Origin: Delphinus delphis
Taxonomy: Eukaryota > Chordata > Mammalia > Artiodactyla > Delphinidae
DNA: 64,000 nucleotides
Reading direction: 5' to 3'
Assembly (NCBI RefSeq): GCF_949987515.2
Contig: NC_082684.1
Coordinates: forward strand, 154,556,044 to 154,620,043
In this document: positions 11,155 through 21,972 of the stretch, piece by piece
Position numbering within the stretch: the first letter of the stretch is position 1
Layout: each line of letters begins with the position of its first letter
Position numbers and translations under genes: made by a program
The notes under the pieces: model-generated
The model's database searches: none
Told to the model about the DNA's origin: nothing
Seen by the model: only the letters and a program-made list of their open reading frames with translations

Positions 11155-11270
11155 TGATTATATATATAAAAAATATATATATGATTTTATATATAAAATA
11201 TATAATCACATATATATTTATATATAATATATAATCATATATATGATTATATTTTTTATTTAAAAATATT
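11155..11270. repeat. (TA)-rich stretch
   Basis: Alternating TATATA/ATATAT with AAAA and TGATT interruptions in ITIH5 intron 2, bordering the poly-A tail side of a minus-strand CHR SINE. Confidence 0.8.
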
Positions 11271-11621
11271 CTTTTTTAAAAAATAAATTTATTTATTTAT
11301 TTTATTTTTGGGTCTTCGTGGCTGCACACAGGCTTTCTTCAGTTGCGGCGAGCGGGGGCTACTCTTTGTTGCGGTGCGCAGGCTTCTCATTGCGGTGGCT
11401 TCTCTTGTTGTGCAGCACGGGCTCTAGGCACACGGGCTTCAGTAGTTGTGGCATGCGGGCTCAGTAGTTGTGGCTCGCGGGCTCTAGAGCGCAGGCTCAG
11501 TAGCTGTGGCGCACAGGCTTAGTTGCTCCGCGGCATGTGGGATCTTCCCGGACCAGGGCTCGACCCCGTGACCCCTGCATTGGCAGGCGGATTCTTAACC
11601 ACTGCACCACCAGGGAAGTCC
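11271..11621 (-). mobile_element. Long CHR-2-type SINE
   Basis: Minus strand: A/T tail at the left, repeated TTCAGTAGTTGTGGC / TCAGTAGTTGTGGCTCG modules in the body, then GGGATCTTCCCGGACCAGGG and the tRNA-like head ending CACCACCAGGGAAGTCC. ITIH5 intron 2, sense to the gene. Confidence 0.93.
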
Positions 11622-11631
11622 TCTTTTTTTA

Positions 11632-12063
11632 AAATTGGGGTATAGTTGCTTTACAACGTCACAAAGAGTAAGTCAGAAAGAGAAAAACAAACATTGTATG
11701 TTAACGCATATATGTGGAATCTAGAAAAATGGTACAGATGAACCTATTTGCAGGGCAGCAATAGAGACACAGACGTAGAGAACGGATGTGTGGACACGGC
11801 GGGGGGAAGGGGAGGGTGGTATGAATTGGGAGATTGGGACTGACATATATACACTACCATGTGTAAAACAGAGAGCTAGTGGGAACCTGCTGTATAGCCC
11901 AAGGAGCTCAGCTCGGTGCTCTGTGATGACCTAGATGGGTGGGATGGAGCAGGGAGGGTGGGAGGGAGACCCGAGAGGAAAGGGATATATGTATGCATAT
12001 AGCTGATTCACTTCGCTGTACAGCAGAAACTAACACAACACTGTAAAGCAAGGTTGACAAAAC
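11632..12063 (+). mobile_element. L1 3' end, possibly 5'-inverted
   Basis: 11662-12063 is plus-strand L1 (GTAAGTCAGAAAGAGAAAAA ... CTGTACAGCAGAAACTAACA). It is preceded at 11632-11660 by a minus-strand snippet of an L1 3' end (TTGGGGTATAGTTGCTTTAC). A twin-priming inversion or two separate insertions could explain the junction. Confidence 0.75.
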
Positions 12064-12769
12064 ATTCTTTATGAACATCTCGTCTCTTTAGGACAAAATC
12101 CGCTGCTTTAGCCGCCAAGTTGAGAGAAGATTTTCATACAACAACAGAAACTGGACACCTTCCTCGTACACCTTTAGACATTTAGACCTGGACCTTTAGA
12201 CCTGGACACCTTTAGACATTTGAGTTTACAACCCTACTTTAGCGTGAGTTGCCCTTGAGCTGGATTTAGTCATTTTGTTAATTTATTTCGAACTCTATGC
12301 TCTTTCTGATCTCTACGTGCTTTATTGGTTTTGTTTTGGGAACTAGACTTCTGCATATTAGAAACGCCCTTGAAATGAAGAAGTTATAGTAAAAGCTATC
12401 AAGACAAATACAAAGAAAAAGAAACTCTCAAGTCCAATCCCCTCACTTTACCAACGTTAAGACCAGGCTAGGGTACTTGCCCCTGGTCAGAAATCCAGCA
12501 TGAGAATATGGAGTTGCTGACTTCCAATCCTGCCTCTTCTGTAAAAGGATTCCAGAGGTGGCCTGGCTGATCAAGGCTTTTCCCAGCGGTCACTGTTAGA
12601 CAGCCAGTAAAATACAGAACTGCCAAAGCATAGTATATGTAATGCTGGTTCAATTCAAAAGTTACCTGTAAACCTCAGTTATCCCCCCCATTAAACTGTA
12701 AACACTCCAGACAGGTCAGGGAGCTGAATCCATTCTGCACTAGTGCCACATTCTGACATTTTCTAGAAC

Positions 12770-12895
12770 TTTTTTCTTTTTTCTTTTGGGTTGCACCATG
12801 CAGCTTGCAGGATCTTAGTTCCCTGACCAGGGATTGAACCCACACCCCCTGCCATGGAAGCGCGGAGTCCTAACCACTGGACCACCAGGGAATTC
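12770..12895 (-). mobile_element. CHR-1-type SINE
   Basis: Minus-strand tRNA-derived element (TTTTTTCTTTTGGGTTGCAC ... TTAGTTCCCTGACCAGGGAT ... CTGGACCACCAGGGAATTC), diverged. ITIH5 intron 2. Confidence 0.85.
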
Positions 12896-13837
12896 GGCCC
12901 CCCCAATATTTTTCTTATCAACTTATCACTTCTTTACACAAAAGTCGAGCACTACTAGGGAGAAAATCTTGTTTAGTTTACGTCTTTGATAAACAGAGCA
13001 TACAACTCTAGCTGCACGGCATTCCAAACAAAACGGAGTTTCTACCATAAAGAGTCCTTGCCCTGTACTATTTCTAAAGTATTTAAAGATCTTCTGCACT
13101 TGGTACCCTTGAGATTATCTTTGATGTCATGTTGATTTGTTCTCATTTATGAGATAATTATCACTTAAAATCTCACTGCAATTAAAATGTGAAAATTAGG
13201 AGACGCCTGACAAAATGCTAAGTTTGACTACTATGGTATCTTCTTTTGCCTTAAGATTACGGATGTAGCAGAATTTTCCACAACATTACATCACGAGGAA
13301 GCACAGTTTATGGTCTGTAGCCCCGAGAGACAGGCTGAGAAAAGTTTCAAGAAACTATTTTAGTTTTACTGCTTCTGCCCAGTTAGTGTTTTCCCACAGG
13401 AGCCCCTGTGTTATTTACATGGATAGCCCTTGCCTTTCCGTGACTGCGCTGTCCGCCAAAAATCTATTAACATCAATTATGTGCAACTCTATCCCCCATC
13501 CCCGAAAGCTACCCATCCCTTCCCCTGCCCCTCCTGGCCTGTGAACACGTGGAAAACGGGGGCCATGACTTATTCCTTTTTTCTCGCCCACAGCTCTCAG
13601 CAAAGAATCAAAATCAAAAACATTTGTAAAACTGAATTTTCGGAATCTTGAACAATTAGAGAAAAATAGATATCCTCCAAAGGGAAATAGTAATAAACTA
13701 GTATTTCAGAAGCACGACTCTAGATTCTATGATGGATTGGGAAGAAATATTACACACGATCTGTTCTCTCAAGGCGCGGTGGGAAGAAAGTGCAAAAAAT
13801 AGAGAGAAGCACAGGAAGATATAGGGAGATATACGTA

Positions 13838-14312
13838 TTTACTTTTTTTTACTGGAGTATAGTTGCTTTACAATGTTGTGTCAGTTTCTGCCGCACAGCA
13901 AAGTGAATCAGCTATACGTATACATATATCCCCTCTTTTTTGGATTTCCTTCCCATTTAGGTCACCACAGAGGACTGAGTAGAGTTCCCTGTGCTATATA
14001 GTAAGTTCTCATTAGTTATCTATTTTATACACAGTACTGTATATATGTCAATCCCAATGTCCCGATTCATCCCACCCCTCTCCTTTCCCCCTTGGTATCC
14101 ATATGTTTCTTCTCTACGTCTGTGTCTCTATTTCTGCTTTGCAAATAAGATCATTTATATCATTTTTCTAGATTCCACATATATGCGTTAATGTATATTT
14201 GTTTTTCTCCTTCTGACTTACTTCACTCTGTATGACAGTCTCTAGGTCCATTCACGTCTCTGCAACTGACACAATTTCATTCCTTTTTATGACTGAGTAA
14301 TATTTACTGATT
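13838..14312 (-). mobile_element. L1 3' end (ORF2 tail and 3' UTR), minus strand
   Basis: Contains GGAGTATAGTTGCTTTACAA, GAGTTCCCTGTGCTATATAG, GATTCCACATATATGCGTTA and TTATGACTGAGTAATATTTA, i.e. the antisense of L1 3' UTR followed by ORF2 C-terminus. Sense to ITIH5 intron 2. Confidence 0.88.
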
Positions 14313-15403
14313 GACTAGAAGACTTTCCAGAGCTCAGAAGGAAGAGAAAACAGTGAAGACCATAAAAGTAAGAAAAGGCTTTTAAAGAGATGTAGGATTT
14401 ACATGTGGTGAAAGAAAACAAAAAGACATAGAAAAAACAAAAAACACAAAAGACATAGAAATGGGAAGGAACCATAGCCCATTCCTGGCACAAGAATAGT
14501 GCAGTTTAGTTAGAAAGGAGGGCACATGGGGCGAAGAATATTGGCCAGGTACATAAAATCGCGAGGAGATGCACCACCCCAAGGCCAAGCACAGAACCTG
14601 GAATGGGAGAGGTTTAGGAAAATGTGTCATAAAAGAGAGGATATAAAACCATGGTCTAGGTTTTTCCCAAAGCACAGTTCTTAAAAATCCAACATGCTTC
14701 CCATATATGCATTCAACTCAGTATTTTGTTTGGGGATGTGGGCTGAAAAACAGGGGGCAGAAGTCAAGTCTTCCTGTGACATAATAATGTCTTCATTATC
14801 TTTTCTGAAAAAACGAAACAGATGGAAAAGCACTTTTAGGCAGGGAGTGTCTTAATTAGCTGCTTGGGGGACCAGAGGTTTCTGTGTAACTCATGTGAGT
14901 CACTTAAGATCAAGTCACCCAGAAGACATCCTGAATCCCCCAAGATGCCATCTGGAACTGTGACAGGGGAGTGTTTGCCACGGCCTTTGCCAGGAGCCAG
15001 GTCTCTTCCCAGAAGATTGACCTTCTGCTGTTTTGTCCTGGTCTAAGAGTTCTTTGTCGACCACTAGAAGAAATCAGCCCAAAGGTGGGAGAGAACCTCA
15101 GAAACAACTTCATCAGCTCCTCTCACTTTATGGAGCTTGGCAATTGGCTGACTCCAGTCCAGAGATCTTTACTAAACCTGAATGCTTCTTCCTTTTGAGA
15201 AAAACACAGCGCATGCTGTTATTACATGAAGCAGAGGACTTCAGACAGGGCACCTCCCTGATGACTGTATTTACCACCCTGGGGAAATAATTTTCCTTCT
15301 GTAGACAGAGGGTGTCATCAGCTCTGAATTGCCTATTTGCGGTAATACATTCTATAGGGCAATATTTCATTATGCTTAGAGAGGAAACACAAAATGCAAT
15401 TAT

Positions 15404-15620
15404 CTTTTTTTTTTTTTTTTTTTTTTTTGCGGTACGCGGGCCTCTCACTGTTGCGGCCTCTCCCGTTGCGGAGCACAGGCTCCGGACGCACAGGCTCAGT
15501 GGCCATGGCTCATGGGCCCAGCTGCTCCGTGGCACGTGGGATCTTCCCGGACCGGGGCACGAACCCGTGTCCCCTGCATCAGCAGGCGGACTCTCAACCA
15601 CTGCGCCACCAGGGAAGCCC
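15404..15620 (-). mobile_element. Short cetacean SINE with 9-bp target duplication
   Basis: Minus strand: 25 T, then GCGGTACGCGGGCCTCTCAC ... ACTGCGCCACCAGGGAAGCC. Flanked by perfect GCAATTATC at 15395-15403 and 15621-15629. Long pure tail and intact duplication suggest a young insertion. Confidence 0.95.
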
Positions 15621-15775
15621 GCAATTATCATCTTTATGCAGAAGAAAAATTCCATTCTGTATACCCCCTAAAACAGATAAACCACGATGGCTAGAGTTGG
15701 GAGCAGGGAGACAGACACGTACGTAGCTGGCTCTCAGTGAGGTAATGGGGCCCAGCACCACACTACCTGCTGAAC

Positions 15776-16319
15776 TGTCTATATTTTCTTATTTTCGATA
15801 CTCCTGATGCTCTGGCATTTGGGGCTTTGATCTTGGAGAGGCTGCTCCTCCCAGGGCCAGCTGATTCCTAGAGATAACAAATGACACCCCTGCAAGCACA
15901 CCTTCGAGATACAACCAATCAGCACAGAGCCCTCTACCTCAACCACCTCCTTTACCAAACTCTCACACACCAACCAATATTCCCCCTGCCCCGTATCACC
16001 CCAGGACCAGGTACCCAACCACTGGGGACCATCGCTGTAGCCCAGAGACTGCCAACATTATTCCAACTGCCCAATCCTAAGCTTAAGCAGCATGCCTAAC
16101 CTGACTCATCAATTTCTTCCTGTAGAAACCCCAATAAAGGCTCTTGGCCGCATTCTCTCTCTGTCCCTGCTGCCCCCTGACTGACCCGGTGCTTCCCCAC
16201 ATAGCGCTGCCATGCTTCTCATCCCTTGGGACCTCTGAGTATAAACTTCCTCCTTCGTGAGGATCATTTCCGTGTCTGTGTGTCTCACCACGTCTGCTCA
16301 AAACATATCCCGGCTACAA
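15776..16319 (+). mobile_element. Solitary class I (ERV1-type) LTR
   Basis: About 540 bases with CCAATCAGCACAGAGCC, several CCAAT-like boxes, AATAAAGGCTCTTGG as a polyadenylation region, then TCTCTCTCTGTCCCTGC and a CTCTGAGTATAAAC segment, ending near CCCGGCTACA. This is the layout of a gammaretrovirus-like LTR. No internal retroviral coding sequence is present, so it is a solitary, non-functional remnant. Ends are approximate. It lies in ITIH5 intron 2, antisense to the gene. Confidence 0.7.
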
Positions 16320-16334
16320 ATTTTAGAATATCTG

Positions 16335-16860
16335 CTAGGAAGGGGATGCCAAGACATAGCCCCTGCCATCGGGAGGTTAAAGGATGGCAGTGAATTATTT
16401 TAGGAAAACAGGCCAGTAGCTGTTAAGCACCATGGAGACTCAGAAAAAAAGATACTCCTGTTTTTCGAAACATACACATTTTTGGCATCTGTGATACAAG
16501 GGCTTCCTTAAAAGAGTATCTACTTAATTCAGAATAAAATCAAGCAAATCCCCAGGGGTCCATGAGCTGGCAGTGACAGGAGGGTACCAGCTGTGGCCAC
16601 CGCGTCCTCTTCGTTAATTAGAGTAGAGAACATTCAGATTAGTGTGGTATGGCTAGAACACAAAATACAAGGAGACTCGGGTAAACGAGGGCTACAGAGG
16701 CAGGCAGGAGCCAGAACACAAGGGGCCATAGATGTCCTCAGAGTTAATCCTACAGGTGATACAAAGTCACTGAAGGCATTTGCAAAAGAGAGTGATGCAC
16801 CAGACCTATGCTGGAAAGATCATTCTGGTACTGTTTGGATGGGTAAATCAAGTCCACATC
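16335..16860 (+). mobile_element. L2-like LINE fragment
   Basis: Old and diverged. GATACAAAGTCACTGAAGGC ... GATCATTCTGGTACTGTTTG follows the pattern of the L2 3' end. Assignment is tentative. Confidence 0.5.
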
Positions 16861-16974
16861 ACAAAATTATAATACATGCATCAATAAAAGTGAGCCTTTT
16901 AACGTTACTAGATTTCTAAGAAAATTTAAGAGATTGTATAGAACAGTCTAAGCCAAAGGGCCAAGGAAATCTTT

Positions 16975-17725
16975 TTAACCAAGAATGAAACCTTGAAGGG
17001 TATAAAGAAGAGATAAACTTATTTATTACTCAGGAACTTAAAGCTTTTATATGGCAACTATACTATATACAAAGTTAATAGACAAGTAACAGATTTAGGG
17101 GAGAACTCTTCCAATTCAGAAGACAGAGTATGTACAGCACACAAAGATTTCTTACATACTGACAATTAGGGGATAAAAAAACACAATAGAAAAATGGGTG
17201 CAGGAAAAATTTCACAGAAGAATGACTCTGAATGGCCAATAAATATATGGGGGAAAGTCCAGACTCAGGGAAATGCACATTAAAGGAACAATGAGGTATC
17301 ACTTTAAATCTAAGAGACTGACAAATCAAAAGGAGTAATTATAGCACTGCTGGCAGAAACGTACATATTCATCACTGCTGACAGAAATGAAATTAAGACA
17401 TAAGGTACTAGGTGTATTCAAAAAGTAGCCTGACTACATCTATCAAAATTAAAAGTGTGTGTGCACTCTGACTCAGCAATCCTCTTACTGAAAATCTCAG
17501 CCACAGAATTAAAAGCACCCACATAATAGAAAAAAAATTTTTGCAGCAGCATTTACAGGGGCAAAAAAATTGGAAAAATATTGAAAGCTCATCAATAGTA
17601 GAATGCTTGATAAACCATCGTGTGCCAACAACCTGTAATATTTTTTCACCATCTCAAAGAATGGATAGAGGCAGGCCAGGTGAGGCACTGTTGAGTGAAA
17701 ATAATAAGAAACAGAAAAATACAAT
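16975..17725 (+). mobile_element. Ancient L1 ORF2 fragment
   Basis: Decayed L1 ORF2 C-terminal and downstream sequence: GAATGGCCAATAAATATATG, CAATGAGGTATCACTTTAAA, CACTCTGACTCAGCAATCCT, GCAGCAGCATTTACAGGGGC, all with the typical L1 order. Many stops. ITIH5 intron 2. Confidence 0.75.
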
Positions 17726-17737
17726 CAGGTGAGGAGG

Positions 17738-17960
17738 CAGCTGTGTGTATAAGTGACAAGCACAGACTCAGAAGCTAGACTGCTGGGACTCAAAATCCTG
17801 GTTCAACCACCTCTTTCGGAAAGTGTAATCTTGGACAAGTGGCTCAATCTCTCTGAACCTCGGTTTTCTCATCTGTAAAATGTCTCTATATTTGGTTGAG
17901 CTATGACACATGACGCGCTCAGGACAGTGCCTGGCACGTGGTCAGCATGCAGGGAACAGT
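17738..17960 (+). mobile_element. MIR SINE
   Basis: Contains the MIR core: AGACTGCTGGGACTCAAAAT, GGACAAGTGGCTCAATCTCT, CTCATCTGTAAAATG, then AGTGCCTGGCACGTGGTCAG. Confidence 0.85.
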
Positions 17961-18059
17961 AGCTGTGGTTACATGGTCCCACTGTCTGAAAGCAAATATG
18001 AGAACCCTCATACATGCCAATGTACACGAGGGTCCCCCACCTGCCTCTGCCATGATGTT

Positions 18060-18412
18060 TTTCTCATGGCATCTTCTCTATTCCTAACACACTTCACCAT
18101 TTATTTATTGGCTGTGTCTATCTCTGCCCCGCTTTAGAATTCAAGCTCTATGAAAGACAGGGTCTTTTGCCTGTTTCGTTCATTGCTATACTCCCAATGC
18201 CTTGAACATCTCTGGGCAGACAGTAAGGATTCAAAAAAATACTTGTTGGGAATTCCCTGGCAGTCCAGTGGTTAGGACTCGGCGCTTTCACTGCAAGCAG
18301 CAACGGGTTCAATCCCTGGCCAGGGAACTAAGATCCCACAAGCCGCATGGCTTGGCCAAAAACAAAACAAAACAAAACAAAAACCTTGTTGAATGAATGA
18401 ATATGTGTATCC
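18060..18412 (+). mobile_element. L2 3' end split by a SINE
   Basis: ATTCAAGCTCTATGAAAGAC ... CTCCCAATGCCTTGAACATC ... TACTTGTTG is an L2 3' end; its terminal GAATGAATGA resumes at 18391 after the SINE at 18249-18384. Confidence 0.75.
18249..18384 (+). mobile_element. CHR-1-type SINE inserted in L2
   Basis: GGAATTCCCTGGCAGTCCAG ... GCATGGCTTGGCC with an (AAAAC)n tail. Target duplication CTTGTTG at 18242-18248 and 18385-18391, which is L2 sequence. Confidence 0.9.
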
Positions 18413-18694
18413 ATGTCTTGCTGGGAGACTACTGTCCATGAGTCTGGTATTTCTGCACATTTTCTGTGCAGAGGCACTGGCTACCTCTGTTTTGTACTGC
18501 ATTTTCCAGGATATTTGTATAATGAACAGCTTGGGAAGAGAGAGGTGGGGTTTTCCTTCAGAGCAAAGGGCAGGTTGGCTTAAAGTCCAGAATAATAAAG
18601 AGAATGTCTCCCTCCAGGGCAAAGATCAGGCAGGCTTAGTGTTCATTACAAAAGAGGCAGGTTCCCTAAGCTTAGCGTTTCTCTCTTTTTTTTT

Positions 18695-18863
18695 TTTTTG
18701 ACTAATATTTATTGGAGTATGGTTGATTCACAATGCTGTGCTCGTTTCTGCTGTACAGCAAAGGGAACCAGTTATACCTATACACATACCCACTCTTTTT
18801 TAGATTCTTTTCCCACATAGGTCATCATAGAGTACTGAGTAGAGTTCCCTGTGCTATACAGTA
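18695..18863 (-). mobile_element. L1 3' UTR, minus strand
   Basis: TTATTGGAGTATGGTTGATT ... AGAGTTCCCTGTGCTATACA, antisense of the common L1 3' UTR, 5'-truncated. Confidence 0.85.
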
Positions 18864-20744
18864 CCTCTCTTGTGATAAAACCAACCACGTGTGTAGGTGT
18901 CGCCTGGCCCTCTCTGTATCACTACATGAGAACTGAGCTGGAGGAAAGGCACCAATCCTGCCACTCTGACTTCTGCTCTTACTGTGAGTAATAAATCATC
19001 CTTCATCTCTGGCCCAGGAGTCTCCTGTTTTGTGCCAGCATCCATGAAACAGCAACAGACTAGCTTATTGGCTTGTAAGTCGGGTAAAAATCTAGACGCT
19101 TCACAATTCTTTACCCGTTTATGTTCACATATGTCTGTGTATGATGATGTGAACATGAACAAAAACATGAGACAATGAGGTTAGCAAACCTGGGGTATGG
19201 GGAGTCGAGATTGGGAGAATAGGAGAAGGGAGGGGAGGAAGAGGCCATGCAGAAAACGATGAGAATACAAAGTCCTGGTCCAAATAAAGATGGTAATGAT
19301 TGCGACATTGGTCATGGTCAATCCAGCCTTGACTCGACCACCAGCCAGGAGTGCGGAGGCCTCGGGTAAATGGCTCATTCCTGAGGATGTACAGAGGAAT
19401 CCGTAGCCTCAGAGCCTGAAGGCGTGTCCCCACATTTTGATAGATCACGGCACACACAGCGGGAAGGAAGGACTGAGATCATTTCAGTTAAATGCTTAGA
19501 ATCCTGAACATCTGCCCAAGTTCCATCTGGAAACTCCAGCATGCACTGAGAGCCTGGACCAACTTCCATTACACAAAGCTTTAATCTATAAATGGGAATT
19601 CTTTGCTTGCTTTAGCTGTTGACTTCACAACACAGCCTTTATTTCTTGTGTAAGAACATCATAAAAAAGTAAAGATTCACTTAGGTGTTGGGCTTTTTTC
19701 TAAGAAGGTCTTTGAAAACTTCATACTTTGTCCTTACAGTTCTACTGGAATAATCAGGTCTCTTTTCAGAAAAAAAATCCACTTAAAGAAAGCCTTATAA
19801 AAGCCTATAAAAGAAAGCCTTACAGAAGCTACACTGTTTCATGTTCGATTTCTTCTACATGCAATTTATAAGCTTTGGGGGAGCTGCGAACATAGTTATT
19901 GCCTGGTTCAAAATACACAGAATAGCAAGGGGAACAGATTTTTAAGAGAATATACGTGAATATACGTACCAGCCTTTGCAACAGCCTGACTTGTCTTGGG
20001 ACCCTGAGTGCAACCTAGAAGAAGAAAAGAGACATGAAATATGATCGTGAGGTCATTCTCATGTGAGTTACATGAGGGGGTTAAAACCAATTCGAATTCA
20101 TGCAAAGGGTTATCCATCCTGAAAAGCAGTTTTGACCTGTAACCAGGGAGCATCCAGGCCAGGATTAGAATTCATCCCTCTCAGACCTGGCTGACTGCTG
20201 AACCCATGATGTCACACCCCCTCCTCACCTGAGGGTTCTTACATCTGTTAGGGGAAGACAGATGAAATGGCCAGGACAGAGTTCATTAGAATATCTGTTT
20301 TCGGTTTCCATTCATTTTTGGCTTGAAAATCGGCTCTTTGCTGTTGTGTCTGCTACAACGAGTAAACCTGTCAGCTCAACTCTGATGGGCTCATTTACTC
20401 TGCTCAAAACTCCAGGAAACTCTGGAAGCAAAACTGAACTTACCTTGAACTTTCTTACTGTGTTTTTTTGTGGATGATTTGTTATACTTTCCCACATGCA
20501 GAGGAGGGGCAGGGGATGGTAATAACATCCTTATTTTTAAAAATCATATAATAATTAACCAGCCCCTCTGGACTAATTTAAAAGTCCTAGCTGGTTGCTG
20601 AGTATTTCTCATGACACATCACTGTTTAAAGAACAGAAGTGTTAACTACCGCTGCTGTGAGTGATGAATCGGCCTTTCTGGAGGGCAGTTTGACAATGTC
20701 GATCACAGACTTGGAAAATATGCTTAGACTGTATGCATGCCTTT
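18864..20744. other. Flanks of ITIH5 exon 2
   Basis: Apart from exon 2 (19970-20014), nothing is recognised at 18864-19969 or 20015-20744. Confidence 0.6.
19970..20014 (-). CDS. ITIH5: ITIH5 coding exon 2 (45-nt small exon)
   Basis: Fifteen codons, VALRVPRQVRLLQRL, between acceptor CTTCTAG (ending 20015) and donor GTACGT (from 19969). Phase 0 on both sides, so it is a symmetrical exon that could be skipped without a frameshift. Human ITIH5 reads LRVPRQVRLLQRL here as I remember it, which fixes the identity despite the small size. The two residues at the exon start are Val-Ala, where I recall Asp-Gly in human; this could be a lineage change. A second AG eight bases further in would put the exon out of frame, so the acceptor chosen is the only one that works. 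The exon sits between two introns of about 9 and 10 kb and encodes the basic linker before the VIT domain. Confidence 0.9.
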
Positions 20745-21350
20745 TTCAACAGCTTTATGAGGTATAATTTACAAACAATAAAATTCATTCATTTAAAACA
20801 ATTCAATGTTTTTTAGTGTATGCACAGAGTTGTGCAATCACCACGACAATCAAGTTAGAACGTTTTTATTGTCCTAACAGAAAGGCTCCCAACCCCAGCC
20901 TTTGCCCTGGGCCCAGGCAACCACTAATCTACTTTGTCTCTATGGATTTACTCATTCTGGGCATTTCATATACACGGAATCATACCATATGTGGTCATTT
21001 ATTACTGGCTTTTTTCACTTAGCGTAATCTTGTAGCATTTATCAGCACTTTGTTCTTTTTTACGTCTGAATAATATTCCATTGTGTGGATACACCACATT
21101 TTGTTTATCCATTGGCCAGTTGATGGACGTTTAGGTTATTTCTACTTTTTGGCTATTATTTATAATGTGGAACTTGAACTCTATGAACATTCACATAGAG
21201 TTCTTTGTGTTGGACATATGTTTTCAGTTTCCTCAGGCAGATACCTACAAGTGGAATTCCTGGATCATATGATAAATTTAACTTTTAAGAAATAGATAAA
21301 CCAGTTTTCAAAGCAGCTGCAACATTTTACATTTCCACCAGTATGCACGT
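20745..21350 (-). mobile_element. Old L1M fragment, minus strand
   Basis: Antisense L1 sequence: GAGGTATAATTTACAAACAA, CAACCACTAATCTACTTTGT, TGAATAATATTCCATTGTGT, TCCATTGGCCAGTTGATGGA, GTTTTCAAAGCAGCTGCAAC. Just upstream (in transcript sense) of ITIH5 exon 2. Confidence 0.85.
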
Positions 21351-21589
21351 CTTCTAATTTAGAAATCCTAGTTTCAGAAAAGCATCATATGGGGGAAAAA
21401 TCAATAGGAAAAGAAATGAATGTACAAAAAAATTCTTTGCAACTTTTAAAACAATTGCTAATCATTGGAAATACCCTAACATATCCTTTAAAAATGGTTT
21501 GGTTCAATATATTATGATACATTGATTAATTAGAATATAGCTATTGAAAATAATACTATGGGTCTATATTTACTGACATCAATGTTAAT

Positions 21590-21972
21590 TTTACTAGACT
21601 TCTGTGCTGTTCCCCAAATATTTCTCCAACTCTCTGCCAGAAGGATTGCATTTCCTGGCCCCCTTGTGGGAAGACAGAGCCACGGGACTGGCTCTGGCCA
21701 ATAAGTTATGAATGTTAAGTGGTATCTGTCACTTCTGCGCCAAGGATTTGATCGCAGGTGTGAGGTCCTCCAGAACTGCCTTTTCTCACCGGCATAGTAA
21801 TTAGCAACGTTTGATATGGTCACTGCTCCACCAAGCCCAAGATCACACTTGCTGCACCGACAATCCAAGATGGACAAGTCATACAAGCAAGAAACAAACG
21901 TTTGTCATTTAAGTCACTGAGATTTGGGGGTTGTTACCCCAGTACAGCCTGGCCTGTCCTCACTTATACATT
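21590..21972 (+). mobile_element. MLT1-like MaLR LTR
   Basis: Ends with GTCATTTAAGTCACTGAGAT and TTGGGGGTTGTTACCCCAGT, the typical 3' part of MLT1 (ERVL-MaLR) LTRs; upstream ATTGCATTTCCTGGCCCCCT and CCAATAAGTTATGAATG also fit. Solitary, old. Confidence 0.65.

Larger units (their letters stand above)
10124..15394. other. ITIH5 intron 2, distal part: unannotated gaps
   Basis: The gaps between listed repeats (10124-10784, 12064-12769, 12896-13837, 14313-15394) show no exon or recognisable element. A short internal repeat TTTAGACCTGGACA occurs at 12175-12220. Confidence 0.6.
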
